13,545 nt of DNA from NCBI GenBank assembly GCA_016200955.1, contig JACQDU010000542.1:1-13545 (forward strand), given 5' to 3'. How positions within the stretch are numbered: the stretch's first letter is position 1; every line of letters starts with the position of its first letter. The notes below the pieces were generated by a model. That model did no database searches. It was not told the DNA's origin and saw only the letters and a list, made by a program, of their open reading frames with translations. The DNA is from a bacterium (GTDB taxonomy: Bacteria; Planctomycetota; J058; JACQDU01). Position numbers and translations under genes: made by a program. Below, piece after piece: positions 1-8,050 of this stretch.

Positions 1-2
1 CC

Positions 3-2900
3 GAGTGCCCGAGAGAGCTCGTGCTCGTCGCGCTCAAGGCGCTCGAGAAGGGCCGCGACGATCGCTACCAGAGCGCCAAGGAGCTCGCGGACGAGCTCGC
101 GAGCTGGCTCAAGGGCGGCCGCATCTCGACCGAGGAGAGGGGGCCGATCGGGAGGCTCGTGCGAGGCGCGAAGCGCCACCGCGCCGTCGTGGGAGTGCTC
201 GTCGCCCTCGTCGCGATCGCGGCGGGAGGGATCGTCCTCGCCCAGCTCGGGCACCGATCCGACGACGACTCCAGGAGAGAGCAGAAGCGCGCAGCCATCG
301 CGGCCGCCGACGCCGCGCTCGACGCCTTCTCCCGGCCCGGCCCGCTCCAGGACCAGCGAGAGAAGCTCGAGCGAGCGAGAGACGACCTCAGGACCGCGGC
401 GAGCGACGATCCCGAGCTCGCGGAGAGGCTCCGCGCGCTCGAAGGAGCCGTCTTCGCCGCGAGAGGTCTCGAGCCCGGCGACACGAGCCTCGATGCTCTC
501 GAGGCGTCGCTCCGCTGCGCCCTCGCGAGGGCGAAGGACCGGGACGAGGTCCGCGCGGCCCTCGTCCAGGCGCTCGAGAAGAAAGGCTCTCCCGAGGCTG
601 CCCTCGCCGTGCTGGAGGAGGCCCGCTCGCCGTCTCCCGCTCTCCTCGAGCGGTTGGGTAAGCTCCGCTTCGAGCTCGACGACCTTCCCGGTGCCCGGGA
701 GGCGCTCGAGCGAGCGATCAAGGCCGAAGCCGCCCGCGCGAGCGCCAGGCTCCTCCTCGTCCGCGTCCTCGCCCGGTCTATCGACTCCCAGGAAGCGCTC
801 GACCTCGCGCAGAAGATCGAGAGCGAGCGCGGTCGCGACGACGAGACGACGCTCGCGCTCTCGGAGGCCCTCCTCGCGACCGATCCCGGGCGCGCCGTCC
901 ACGCTCTCCGCCAGGTCGAGGCGCGCGCTCTCCGCGGGACGGAGCCCAGGGACGCCCAGGCGCTCGCGCGGATCGGAGCGATCCTCGTCGACGCCGGACG
1001 GTTCCAGGAAGCCTTGCTCCCTCTCGACCGCGCGGTCGAGATCGCGAAGCGCGACCCGCTCCCGCTCCTCGTGCGCGCGGACGCGAAGCTCTACTCGGGC
1101 GACGCCGCGGGAGCCGTCCTCGACCTCTCGCTCGCGGCGGACCGCGCCGGCGCGGGCACCTTCCTCCGCGCGCGTGCGCGCGCGCGCGAGGTCTTCGTGC
1201 GCGCGATCGACGACGACGCGAGCGCGCCCGCGCTCCTCGCGAAGGCCCTCGACGAGCGGCCGAAGGACCCGGGGCTCCAGCTCCTCTCCCTCGTTCTCTT
1301 CGCGAAGAACGACGACGAGAAGAGGCGAGACGAGGAGAAGCTCGCCTCGCTCGCGCGCGCGCTGGGGCGGAGGCGCGAGGCGGCGCACGCCTGGGCCGCC
1401 CTCGCGCGATGGCGAGCGGACCGGAAGGACCGAGCGGGCGCCCAGGAGACCGCGCGGCGATCGATGGAGATCCGCCCGAGCGCCGAGGCCCTCTCCGCGC
1501 TCGCCGACTCCCTGGCCGCGAGCCCGGAGGCGACCCGGGAGGAGAAGCTCGCCGCCCTCGCGAGGGCGGACGAGGCCTTCCTCTCGGGCGACAGCGACGG
1601 AGCGCTCCTCGTCCGCGAGTCTCGCGTCGCCGTGAAGCTCGCGAAGCGCTTCCCCACCTCGGGCGAGCTCCTGCGCGCCTGGAAGGCCGCGCAGCGAGCC
1701 GGGAACGCGGCTCCGTGGGCGGGAGGTCCGTGGCTCCAGCAGGCGAAGGTCATCGTCGAGTCGCAGGGGAAGCTCGCGGGACAGCCCGGCGCCCTCCGCT
1801 TCCTCGTCGAGCACGGCCTCGAGCTCTCGGGAGAGGACCCGAAGGGCCTCGAGCTCCTCGCGACGCTCGAGCTCGAGGCGGCCGCCAAGGAGCCGGCGCG
1901 CGTGAGAGAGCTCGCGGCGAAGGCGGAGGACCTCACCTCGCGCTCGCTCGCGAGGAAGCCCGACGACCCGCGCACGCTCGCCGTCCGTGGCTACGCGAGG
2001 GTCCTTCTCGGGAAGGCCCAGGACGCTCTCGCGGACCTCGACCTGTCGGTCCGCGTCTTCAAGTACGATGCCCAGGCCTGGGCCTGGAAGGCCGCCGCTC
2101 ACAAGGCGCTCGGCCAGCAGGACCTCGCCGCCCGCGCCGAGAACGAAGCGCGCGACCGCGGGCCCCGGAAAGACCAGCTCATCGCCGAGTACGGTGCGCG
2201 CGCCGAGAAGATCTGGGACGAGACGGACGCGATCGCGGGAGACCGCGGGCCTCTCCTCGAGGCGCTCCGGCACGTCGTGGACCTCGAGCCCTCCCAACCC
2301 GGCGCGAACTACCTCCTGGGCTACACCCTCTTCTCCCATTCGGGCGCGCGCGAGGAAGGAGAGGACCAGTGGGTCTTCATGGGACGCGCTCTCGCGCGCG
2401 GCCCTCACTCCCTCGACCGGCTCGACCAGGGCACGATCGCCCTCCTCGACAACGTCAGCAGCACGACCGAGGAGAACATCGCGCGCTTCGAGGGGGACTG
2501 GGAGAGGACCCGCAGCTTCGAGAGCCTCTGGACGGCCGCCACGATCCGCTCGCTCAATCTCCTGCGCCACGCGGGAGCCGAGCAGCGGCGCGAGACCGAT
2601 CCTCTCCGCCTCGAGATCGAGCGCTGCCTCTGCCAGGACCCCGCCGAGGCCTTCGCGGCGCACGGACCTCTCGCGTGGCTCTGGGCGCTCGACGCCGAGC
2701 CGGCCCTCGCGCGCTTTCACGGCGAGCGGTTCCTCTCGCTGTTCCCGAAGAACGGGCACCTCTGCCTCGCCATGGCCCTCGCGGAGGCGCAGGCCAACCA
2801 CGGCGACCGGGCGCGACGGTGGCTCGAGGAGGCGTACGGGTTCGCGCCGCCCTTGAAGGCCGTGGCGGCGAAGTATCCGGCCCTGAACGCGCTCAGGTGA
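3..2900 (+). CDS. Receptor-type Ser/Thr protein kinase, C-terminal part (kinase tail, one membrane segment, TPR-rich region); 5' end outside window
   Basis: The reading frame is open from the left edge to a TGA at 2898-2900, so the N-terminus is missing. The first ~35 visible codons look like the end of a bacterial Hanks-type kinase domain: ALEKGRDDRYQSAKELADEL, with the conserved subdomain XI arginine, followed by a WLKGG linker. A basic stretch (GAKRHR) then leads into one hydrophobic segment (~183-248, AVVGVLVALVAIAAGG). The remaining ~880 residues are alanine-, leucine- and glutamate-rich paired helices with repeated A-L-x-D/E-L patterns typical of degenerate TPRs. Kinases of this layout are common in Planctomycetota and Acidobacteriota; the cytoplasmic kinase phosphorylates proteins and the exported TPR part is thought to bind partners. 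The catalytic HRD and DFG motifs lie outside the window, so activity cannot be judged. The gene ends 8 nt from the convergent LMF1 gene. Family assignment is good; ligand and substrates are unknown. Confidence 0.85.
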   Translation, partial: ECPRELVLVALKALEKGRDDRYQSAKELADELASWLKGGRISTEERGPIGRLVRGAKRHRAVVGVLVALVAIAAGGIVLAQLGHRSDDDSRREQKRAAIAAADAALDAFSRPGPLQDQREKLERARDDLRTAASDDPELAERLRALEGAVFAARGLEPGDTSLDALEASLRCALARAKDRDEVRAALVQALEKKGSPEAALAVLEEARSPSPALLERLGKLRFELDDLPGAREALERAIKAEAARASARLLLVRVLARSIDSQEALDLAQKIESERGRDDETTLALSEALLATDPGRAVHALRQVEARALRGTEPRDAQALARIGAILVDAGRFQEALLPLDRAVEIAKRDPLPLLVRADAKLYSGDAAGAVLDLSLAADRAGAGTFLRARARAREVFVRAIDDDASAPALLAKALDERPKDPGLQLLSLVLFAKNDDEKRRDEEKLASLARALGRRREAAHAWAALARWRADRKDRAGAQETARRSMEIRPSAEALSALADSLAASPEATREEKLAALARADEAFLSGDSDGALLVRESRVAVKLAKRFPTSGELLRAWKAAQRAGNAAPWAGGPWLQQAKVIVESQGKLAGQPGALRFLVEHGLELSGEDPKGLELLATLELEAAAKEPARVRELAAKAEDLTSRSLARKPDDPRTLAVRGYARVLLGKAQDALADLDLSVRVFKYDAQAWAWKAAAHKALGQQDLAARAENEARDRGPRKDQLIAEYGARAEKIWDETDAIAGDRGPLLEALRHVVDLEPSQPGANYLLGYTLFSHSGAREEGEDQWVFMGRALARGPHSLDRLDQGTIALLDNVSSTTEENIARFEGDWERTRSFESLWTAATIRSLNLLRHAGAEQRRETDPLRLEIERCLCQDPAEAFAAHGPLAWLWALDAEPALARFHGERFLSLFPKNGHLCLAMALAEAQANHGDRARRWLEEAYGFAPPLKAVAAKYPALNALR

Positions 2901-2908
2901 GTGGGAGA

Positions 2909-4441
2909 TCAGCGCGGCTCGAAGCTGCTCTCGGTCATGGTCTCCCAGGTCGCGATCCCGTCGCGCTCCCACCAGGCGCCGGTCGCCTGGCGCGTCTTCC
3001 AGTCCGTGAAGTGGTAGCGGTAGATCTGGATCCGCACCGCTCGCGGACGTTCGAGCCCGAAGGGCATGCGCTCGAAGACGGACGCGACGCTCCCGGGATC
3101 GAGGAGAAGGTGCCGGATGAGGGAGACGAGCTCGTCCGGGTAGTACGGCTCTTCCCGGAGCGCGACGAACCAGAGACGGAAGTCGACGCGAGGCTGGTGC
3201 GGCGCGACGAAGGCCGGCGCTCGCTTCACGTCGCCGACCTTGTAGCGAAACTCGTACTCCTCCCAGTGCTCGCCGTCCTGCGTCGCCTCGAGGACGACCT
3301 CGTCGCGGAGGCCGGTCATGTGGACGAAGAGGCCGTACGCGTTGAGCGTGCGGTAGGGAGCGAGCGCGCGGAAGACGGGGACGTCGAGCCGATCGACCCC
3401 CACGAAGCGGAGGAACGGAACGACGGAGAGCGGCACGAGCAAGAGCGTGGCGACGAGGAGCGCGTCCGTGATCCTCCGCGAGGGCGGCGCTCGCGGCCGC
3501 TCGGGAAGCTTCCCGTGGAGACGCGCGGCGATCCACTGGAGGTGGCCGTCGTCGAGGAAGAACAGGCACACGGCGACGGAGAGGAAGCTGAAGAAGCTGT
3601 AGTTTCCCGTGACGAAGATCGTCGCGTGCATGAGCGCGTAGACCAGGAACAGCGCCGCGCGCGCTCTCCTGCCCGCGAAGACGAGGAAAGGCAAGACGAG
3701 CTCCGCCGAGAGAGCTCCGAACGTCGTCCAGCGGTGCGCCCGGCCCGGAAGCTGGTGGAAGTACCACCCGACCCACGTCGGGAGAGGGGCCGTCTCGTAA
3801 TAGCTCTCCATGGCTGTGAAGTCGCGCCAGGTCGGATCTCCTCCGAGGAGCTTCGCCGCTCCCGACTCGAAGTGGAGCCGGAAGGCGAGCCAGAGCACGA
3901 GGAAGACCGCGAGCGGCCGCGGGGAGGGGCTCGCACGCGGGCGCAGGCCCGGGGGCGCCGCGAAGATCGCGAAGAAGACCGTCTCGAGGAGAAAGCTGTC
4001 CCACTGGAACAGGAGGAAGGCTTGCCCCACGGAGCAGAACGAGAGGTAGAGCGCCCAGATCAGGACGAGGCAGGCGCGCGGGGCGAGCCCCAGCGTGAGC
4101 GCGACGCTCGCGAGGACGCCGGCCCACGCGGCTCCGAGGAGCATGCCGTCGCTCGCGGAGATCCAGAAGATCGTCGGCACGCGCCCGACTCCCACGAACG
4201 GGCTCACGGAGGCGAGGTACTCGCGTACGGGAAGGATCCCTCTCTCGCCGTACAGCACGGTGACCTGGGAGACGAGCGAGAGGAACGCAGCGAGCGCGAT
4301 GAGCCCGAGCGCCCGGAGGAATACATCGCGGACGAGCGCGCGAGCGAAGGGAGGCTCGGCCTCGGCGCGCGCGCGGCACCACGCGAGGAAGGCGTCGAAC
4401 GACGTCGGCTTCGCCGGGGTCGGCTCCGCGGGATCTCCCAC
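2909..4441 (-). CDS. Lipase maturation factor (LMF1/DUF1222) family membrane protein
   Basis: I chose the GTG at 4441-4439 (510 aa). It lies 5 nt after the TGA of the upstream gene, as in translational coupling, and no in-frame ATG gives a better start; a longer reading up to 4810 would run inside that neighbour. The protein has about eight hydrophobic segments and the LMF family signatures: WDSFLLETVFF, then LLGGDPTWRDFTAMESYYET followed by PLPTWVGWYFHQLP, then TGNYSFFSFL. A C-terminal soluble part carries LNAYGLFVHMTGLRDEV, W.EYEFRYKVGD and FVAPHQPRVDFRLWF, which match the conserved C-terminal domain of LMF1 proteins. In animals LMF1 is an ER protein needed for folding of secreted lipases. 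Bacterial homologues are poorly characterised; a role in membrane-linked assembly or modification of exported proteins is inference. It is the last gene of a probable four-gene minus-strand unit. Family call firm; function open. Confidence 0.88.
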   Translation of the reverse strand: MGDPAEPTPAKPTSFDAFLAWCRARAEAEPPFARALVRDVFLRALGLIALAAFLSLVSQVTVLYGERGILPVREYLASVSPFVGVGRVPTIFWISASDGMLLGAAWAGVLASVALTLGLAPRACLVLIWALYLSFCSVGQAFLLFQWDSFLLETVFFAIFAAPPGLRPRASPSPRPLAVFLVLWLAFRLHFESGAAKLLGGDPTWRDFTAMESYYETAPLPTWVGWYFHQLPGRAHRWTTFGALSAELVLPFLVFAGRRARAALFLVYALMHATIFVTGNYSFFSFLSVAVCLFFLDDGHLQWIAARLHGKLPERPRAPPSRRITDALLVATLLLVPLSVVPFLRFVGVDRLDVPVFRALAPYRTLNAYGLFVHMTGLRDEVVLEATQDGEHWEEYEFRYKVGDVKRAPAFVAPHQPRVDFRLWFVALREEPYYPDELVSLIRHLLLDPGSVASVFERMPFGLERPRAVRIQIYRYHFTDWKTRQATGAWWERDGIATWETMTESSFEPR

Positions 4442-4446
4442 GGCTC

Positions 4447-5397
4447 TCAGGAAGTTGGCTTCTTGGGCGCCGGAGGCTTCTCGCCCTCCTCGCGACGGTG
4501 GAGGAGAGCGCCCGCGCGCCCGAGGCCGATCCCGAACGACATGAGAGCGAGCGTCACGAGGAAAGCCGGCGCGTCGATCTTCCACGGCCACGCGATCACC
4601 CGGAGCGCTCCTCCGAGCGACGTGACCGCGACGAGCGTCGCGCAAGCGTAATAGGAGAGCGAGAGGACCGCCGCCGCCGTCGCCGTCCTCCGCGTGACCT
4701 CGAGGTCGAGCCGCGTCCTCGGAGCGATCCGCCGCTCGACGAGACGCAGCGCTCCCGAGAACGCCGCGAACGCGAGGCCGATGAGGAGGACTCCCCCGAC
4801 CTCCTGCCACGCCCAGGGCGCGTAGCGGAAGGTGAGCTCCTTCACGTCCGGCCCGCTGAGCTCGCCCCGGAAGACGTGGCCGAAGAAGCTCCCCATGGCC
4901 GAGCGGATCACGATGGCTCCGCGCCAGCTCACGTAGACGTAGAGGATCACCGCGATGAGGCCGGGCCCCGCGATCGCTCCTCCCATGTCCCGCATGACAC
5001 GGCCGTGCTTCCCCGACGAGGCGCGCACCTTCATGCGCACGCCCGAGGCGAGCGAGAGGAGCCCGAGCGCGAGCGCGGCTCCCGCGAGGTGCTCGCGCAC
5101 GGCCGGTGGGATCGCGGCGAGCGCGCCGCCCTTCAGGTGGTCCATGCTCTCGTCGACGACCTCGATCACGCCGGCGACCTCGTGCTGCCCGGCGTCGTGC
5201 GCCGCGGTCGCGAGGACCCGGTGGACCTTGTCCTCGTTCTCGAAGTAATCGACGCCGGTCGCGAAGAAGATCGCCGCGAGCCCGACGGCGACGAGCTTCG
5301 TCGAGAGGGCCTTCTTCGCGTTCTCGCGCGTCAGCGTCGCGGAAGCCGCCGCCTTGAGCTTCCCCGAGGCTCGCGCCATCAGGCTGTCGTCGGGCAT
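4447..5397 (-). CDS. Multi-pass membrane protein of unknown function, coupled to the LMF1 gene
   Basis: I do not recognise the family. I prefer the ATG at 5397-5395 (MPDDSLMARASG, 316 aa). An ATG at 5379 and a GTG at 5436 are also in frame, and none has a strong ribosome site. After a basic/alanine helical N-terminus (~30 residues) there is a membrane segment (LVAVGLAAIFFATGVDYF), then an acidic soluble loop (~50-95). Four to five further hydrophobic stretches follow: LAGAALALGLLSLASG, GLIAVILYVYVSW, VGGVLLIGLAFAAFSGAL, AVLSLSYYACATLVAVTSL and FLVTLALMSFGIGLG. The tail is charged and proline-rich (EKPPAPKKPTS). No catalytic motif is evident. The stop at 4447 sits 5 nt before the LMF1 start, so the two are almost certainly cotranslated, and a shared membrane complex is a reasonable guess. 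The coding call is strong from codon use and hydrophobicity; no function is assigned. Confidence 0.8.
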   Translation of the reverse strand: MPDDSLMARASGKLKAAASATLTRENAKKALSTKLVAVGLAAIFFATGVDYFENEDKVHRVLATAAHDAGQHEVAGVIEVVDESMDHLKGGALAAIPPAVREHLAGAALALGLLSLASGVRMKVRASSGKHGRVMRDMGGAIAGPGLIAVILYVYVSWRGAIVIRSAMGSFFGHVFRGELSGPDVKELTFRYAPWAWQEVGGVLLIGLAFAAFSGALRLVERRIAPRTRLDLEVTRRTATAAAVLSLSYYACATLVAVTSLGGALRVIAWPWKIDAPAFLVTLALMSFGIGLGRAGALLHRREEGEKPPAPKKPTS

Positions 5398-5486
5398 GTC
5401 TTCAGGTGGAAGATGGCAGCGGCCGGCGCCCGGCACAATGCGCGTTCGCGCCGCCGCGATCGGCCTTCGAGTCGAGCCCGCCGGGA

Positions 5487-5509
5487 CGCCGGCGCCGGTG
5501 GGGCCGGCG
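5487..5509 (-). terminator. Possible GC-rich hairpin after the 98-aa gene
   Basis: A perfect 7-bp inverted repeat, CGCCGGC (5487-5493) and GCCGGCG (5503-5509), with a 9-nt loop lies 5 nt past the end of the small minus-strand gene (stop at 5515). It could end or pause transcription between that gene and the membrane-protein gene starting at 5397. There is no T-run after it on the minus strand, and such repeats are frequent by chance at this GC content, so this is a weak call. Confidence 0.25.
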
Positions 5510-5514
5510 AGGAG

Positions 5515-5811
5515 CTACCTCCGCCCGAAGGCGGGCTCCCCGATCGGCGGCTCGAAGGGAGTCTCCTCGCAGAACGGCCGAAGGGCCTTCTCGAGCTCGG
5601 CCGCCGTGATCCCCCGGAGACGGGTCCGCTTCCGCGTGGCCCCGTGGACGCACGTGAGCGTCCAGTTGCTGGGCCGCACGACCACCTCGATGTGGCGGTC
5701 GAGCGCTTCGTAGCGATACATCGCCACGTCCTGGCCTCTCAGGAAGTCGGTCTTCAGCCCGCTGGCCTGCAAGACGCGCTGGGCGGACGCGACGAGCTCG
5801 TCCATGCTCAC
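5515..5811 (-). CDS. Small protein of unknown function (~98 aa)
   Basis: The start was chosen by a ribosome site: on the minus strand AAGGAG is followed by 8 nt and then GTG at 5811-5809 (MSMDELVASAQRVLQ). The ATG two codons later (5805) is 14 nt from that site. An ATG at 5898 would add 29 codons, but these use codons unlike the rest of the window (GCA, CCA, CAA, AGT), and no ribosome site precedes it. The protein looks like a compact alpha/beta domain: an N-terminal helix (DELVASAQRVLQASG), beta-rich segments (DVAMYRYEALDRHIEVVVRP and NWTLTCVHGATRKRTRLRG), a helix beginning ITAAELEKALRPF, and a short PIGEPAFGRR tail. It has no signal peptide or membrane segment. It starts 126 nt after the nuclease gene and ends 117 nt before the membrane-protein gene, both on the same strand. 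Family not recognised. Confidence 0.6.
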   Translation of the reverse strand: MSMDELVASAQRVLQASGLKTDFLRGQDVAMYRYEALDRHIEVVVRPSNWTLTCVHGATRKRTRLRGITAAELEKALRPFCEETPFEPPIGEPAFGRR

Positions 5812-5937
5812 TGGATCTTCTCCTTGCAGGGGTTCTCGAGCCCGTGCGGCGCGTTCCTCGAGGCGGAAGGCAGCGTCCACACTACCCTCGAACGCCATCG
5901 AGCGCGAGCTTCGAGCTTAGAAATCACGGGAGCCCCG

Positions 5938-6822
5938 TCAGAGCTCGATGACCGCGGAGGCTCCGTCCCGAGAAGCGATCCTCACGTCCACGTCGAGGTC
6001 TCCCCGCCGCGCAAGGGCCTCGCGCACCGCCGCGAGCGCGAGCTCGGGCGAGTTGTTCTCCCTCGAGAGGTGCCCGAGGAGGAGGACGCGGAGCCTGGCT
6101 CCCGCGTGGTCTCGCACGAGCTTCGCGACCTGTTCGTTCGAGAGGTGGCCGACCGAGGAAGCGATCCGGCGCTTGACCGAGTCGGGGTAAGGGCCGTCTC
6201 TCAGGAGGCCGGGGTCGTGGTTCGCCTCGATGAGCGCGGCGTCGAGCGTGCCCACGAGCTCGCGGACCGCGCGGCTCGCGTGGCCGAGGTCCGTGAGGAA
6301 GCCCACGCGGACGCCCGCTCGCTCCAGGACGAAGGCCACGGGCTCCTCCGCGTCGTGAGGCACGGGGATCCACTGCGCCCGGAGGTCGTGCTCGCGCGAG
6401 GGCTCGACGGGAGCGCCGTCCTTCCACGCGAGCGAGCCGCTCGGGGGAAGGATCCTGACGCGCGCGCGGTCCTTCTCTCTCCTGAGGATCCTCTTGCTCG
6501 CCTCCGCGGCCGTGCCTTCGGTCATGTAGAGCGGAAGCCCGAGCCGTCTCGCCGCGAGAGCGCAGCCTCCCGCGTGGTCCGCGTGCTCGTGCGTCACGAG
6601 AGCGCCGGCCAGGTCCTCGACCCTCCTCCCGAGACCGGCGAGCCTCTCGCGCAGGCGCGCGGGCGAGAGGCCGCAGTCGACGAGGATCGCCGTCTTCCCT
6701 CCCGCGACGAGCGTCGCGTTCCCCTCGCTCCCGCTCTGGAGCGAGGCCACGGAGAGACCGACGCGCGGCATCGCCCTCCGGGCTCCGGGGACGTCGGGAA
6801 AGAGAGCGAGCTGGACGGGCAC
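5938..6822 (-). CDS. Metallo-beta-lactamase-fold hydrolase, YycJ/WalJ type (probable exonuclease)
   Basis: With GTG at 6822 the protein is 294 aa. It shows the full motif series of the YycJ/WalJ branch of the metallo-beta-lactamase fold. There is an N-terminal SGSEGNAT (~30-37), LVDCG (~47-51) and THEHADH (His78, His80, Asp82, His83). These are followed by a PHD motif (~155-157), TDLGH (~177-181), NHD (~201-203), GHLSNEQ (~225) and GHLSRENNSPE (~250). The His and Asp residues bind two metal ions. WalJ proteins are 5'-to-3' exonucleases implicated in mismatch repair and cell-division coordination; no WalK/WalR genes are nearby, so walJ is not used as the symbol. The start is debatable: an ATG at 6771 sits 3 nt after GGAGG and would remove 17 residues. 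I favour GTG 6822 because it is placed exactly for a leaderless transcript. The gene is divergent from the DUF58 gene and heads the minus-strand cluster. Confidence 0.88.
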   Translation of the reverse strand: MPVQLALFPDVPGARRAMPRVGLSVASLQSGSEGNATLVAGGKTAILVDCGLSPARLRERLAGLGRRVEDLAGALVTHEHADHAGGCALAARRLGLPLYMTEGTAAEASKRILRREKDRARVRILPPSGSLAWKDGAPVEPSREHDLRAQWIPVPHDAEEPVAFVLERAGVRVGFLTDLGHASRAVRELVGTLDAALIEANHDPGLLRDGPYPDSVKRRIASSVGHLSNEQVAKLVRDHAGARLRVLLLGHLSRENNSPELALAAVREALARRGDLDVDVRIASRDGASAVIEL

Positions 6823-6828
6823 GCTCGC

Positions 6829-6858
6829 ACGTTAGCAGTCCTCTCCGACGCCGAGCAA
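6829..6858 (-). promoter_or_regulatory. Promoter for the MBL-fold nuclease gene, leaderless geometry
   Basis: On the minus strand TTGCTC (6858-6853) is separated by 18 nt from TAACGT (6834-6829). TGC directly precedes the latter, forming an extended -10 element. The start codon GTG at 6822 begins after exactly 6 further nt, where transcription would be expected to start, and no Shine-Dalgarno sequence precedes it. The -35 box is weak; the call rests on the -10 element and on the same geometry at two other genes in the window. Confidence 0.45.
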
Positions 6859-6864
6859 GGAGTC

Positions 6865-6892
6865 CTGACAACGGACGCGCCGGTGCTACTCT
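6865..6892 (+). promoter_or_regulatory. Promoter for the DUF58-transglutaminase unit, leaderless geometry
   Basis: CTGACA (6865-6870, five of six to TTGACA) is followed after 16 nt by TACTCT (6887-6892), preceded by TGC as an extended -10. The ATG at 6899 begins 6 nt after the hexamer, at the expected transcription start, and no ribosome-binding site lies upstream. This suggests a leaderless mRNA. It is the best-matching promoter in the window, although the -10 matches the consensus at only three of six positions. Confidence 0.5.
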
Positions 6893-6898
6893 CGTTCC

Positions 6899-8050
6899 AT
6901 GACGAGAGTGAGGGTCACGCCGACCTCGCGGGCCGTGCTCGTCGTCGCCGCGGCGGCGACCCTCGTGGCGACGGTGCCCGCCTCGCTGCTCCGGGATGCT
7001 CTCCTGGCCTCTCTCGGAGCGATCATCCTCCTCGCGATCGCCTCGGCCGCGATCGCGCTCCGAGGGCTCCGGCTCGAGCGCGAGGCGCCGGCCTCGGGGA
7101 CGTCGGGCGAGCTCGTCCCGCTCCTTCACCGGCTCACGAACGAGACGGGACGACCCGCGTTCTCGGTCTTCGTCGCGGAGGGGCTCGCGGCGACGACGGC
7201 GCGCGCCTTCTTCCCAGCCGTCCCCGCTCACGGCCACGCGGACGCTCACCCGCAGCTGCGCCTCGGAGCGCGCGGTCGGCTCCAGCTCGCGGGAGCTCGC
7301 CTCGCCGCGAGCGATCCCCTGGGGCTGTTCACCGCGGCGAGGACCTGTGCTCTCCCCGGAGAAGTCCTCGTCCGGCCGAAGCCGCGCCGCCTCGCCGCGA
7401 GGGGGATCCTCGAGGGAGCGCGAGCGCGCGCGGGAGCGACGCGCGCGCGACTCGCACGCCGCCAGGGCACGCTCGAGCCCGCGACGGTGCGCGAGTACCG
7501 GAGCGGCGACTCGCTCCGCCACGTGCACTGGCCGCTCTCGGCTCACCTGGGCACGCTCGTCGTGAGGACGTTCACCGAGGGAGGCGGGAGAGCCGCTCTC
7601 CTCGTGCTCGACCGCGTGCCGCCGAGCTTCTCGCCGCGCGGGCTCGCGGCCTTCGAGCGCGCCGTCTCGCTCGCCGCGGGCCTCGGGCTCGAGCTCCTCG
7701 ACGAGGGATGCGAGGTGACGTTCGTCGCGCCGGGCTCGCCTCCCCGGACTCTCGAGCGGCTCCGCGGCCGCGCGGGAGGGACGCAGCTCCTCCTCGCGCT
7801 CGCGCTCGTGGAGCCCGAGGGGAGCGGAGCGGTCGAGCTTCCTCCCATGCCTTCGCGCGCGCGGCACGACGCCTTTCTCGTGACCTCGCGCGGCCCGCGC
7901 GCCGGAGTGCTTCCGCCGGTCGGGGAAGGAGACCTGAGAGTCGTCGTCGCCGAGGGCCCGGGCCCCGCGAGCTCGAGCGCCGTCCTGGGGCGCGGCCGCC
8001 TCACGCGCAGCGTCCCCGGAGAGACGCGCTCCCTGCGAGGTGAGGTCTGA
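6899..8050 (+). CDS. DUF58 domain-containing protein
   Basis: The 383-aa product has two N-terminal hydrophobic segments (~12-30 and ~33-51) and a beta-rich middle part. The hallmark DUF58 motif follows at ~198-225, REYRSGDSLRHVHW then RTFTEGGG, and continues into a vWA-like fold (ALLVLDRVPP, AVSLAAGLGLELLDEG). DUF58 proteins usually sit in operons with a MoxR-type AAA+ ATPase and membrane transglutaminase or vWA proteins and are linked to cell-envelope or stress functions; their biochemistry is largely undefined. Here the transglutaminase partner follows directly, its proposed start overlapping this stop codon, but no MoxR gene is present on the upstream side, where a divergent nuclease gene begins 76 nt away. 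The ATG at 6899 lacks a Shine-Dalgarno sequence and is positioned as the first base of a predicted transcript. Length and motif agree with the family. Confidence 0.87.
   Translation: MTRVRVTPTSRAVLVVAAAATLVATVPASLLRDALLASLGAIILLAIASAAIALRGLRLEREAPASGTSGELVPLLHRLTNETGRPAFSVFVAEGLAATTARAFFPAVPAHGHADAHPQLRLGARGRLQLAGARLAASDPLGLFTAARTCALPGEVLVRPKPRRLAARGILEGARARAGATRARLARRQGTLEPATVREYRSGDSLRHVHWPLSAHLGTLVVRTFTEGGGRAALLVLDRVPPSFSPRGLAAFERAVSLAAGLGLELLDEGCEVTFVAPGSPPRTLERLRGRAGGTQLLLALALVEPEGSGAVELPPMPSRARHDAFLVTSRGPRAGVLPPVGEGDLRVVVAEGPGPASSSAVLGRGRLTRSVPGETRSLRGEV

Noticed and set aside
1409..4651. Long plus-strand frame (~1080 codons) spanning the kinase and LMF1 genes
   Set aside because: It overlaps two well-supported genes, has a low-complexity charged composition and no domain; it is a shadow of GC bias.
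4442..4810. N-terminal extension of the LMF1 reading frame to an ATG at 4810
   Set aside because: The extra ~123 codons lie inside the upstream membrane-protein gene and read as arginine-rich nonsense; GTG 4441 fits coupling and the family length.
4498..8043. Very long plus-strand open frame (~1181 codons) opposite the nuclease and membrane-protein genes
   Set aside because: The translation is arginine-, glutamate- and proline-rich without motifs. It mirrors the CTC/GAG bias of the real genes on the other strand, which carry clear family motifs.
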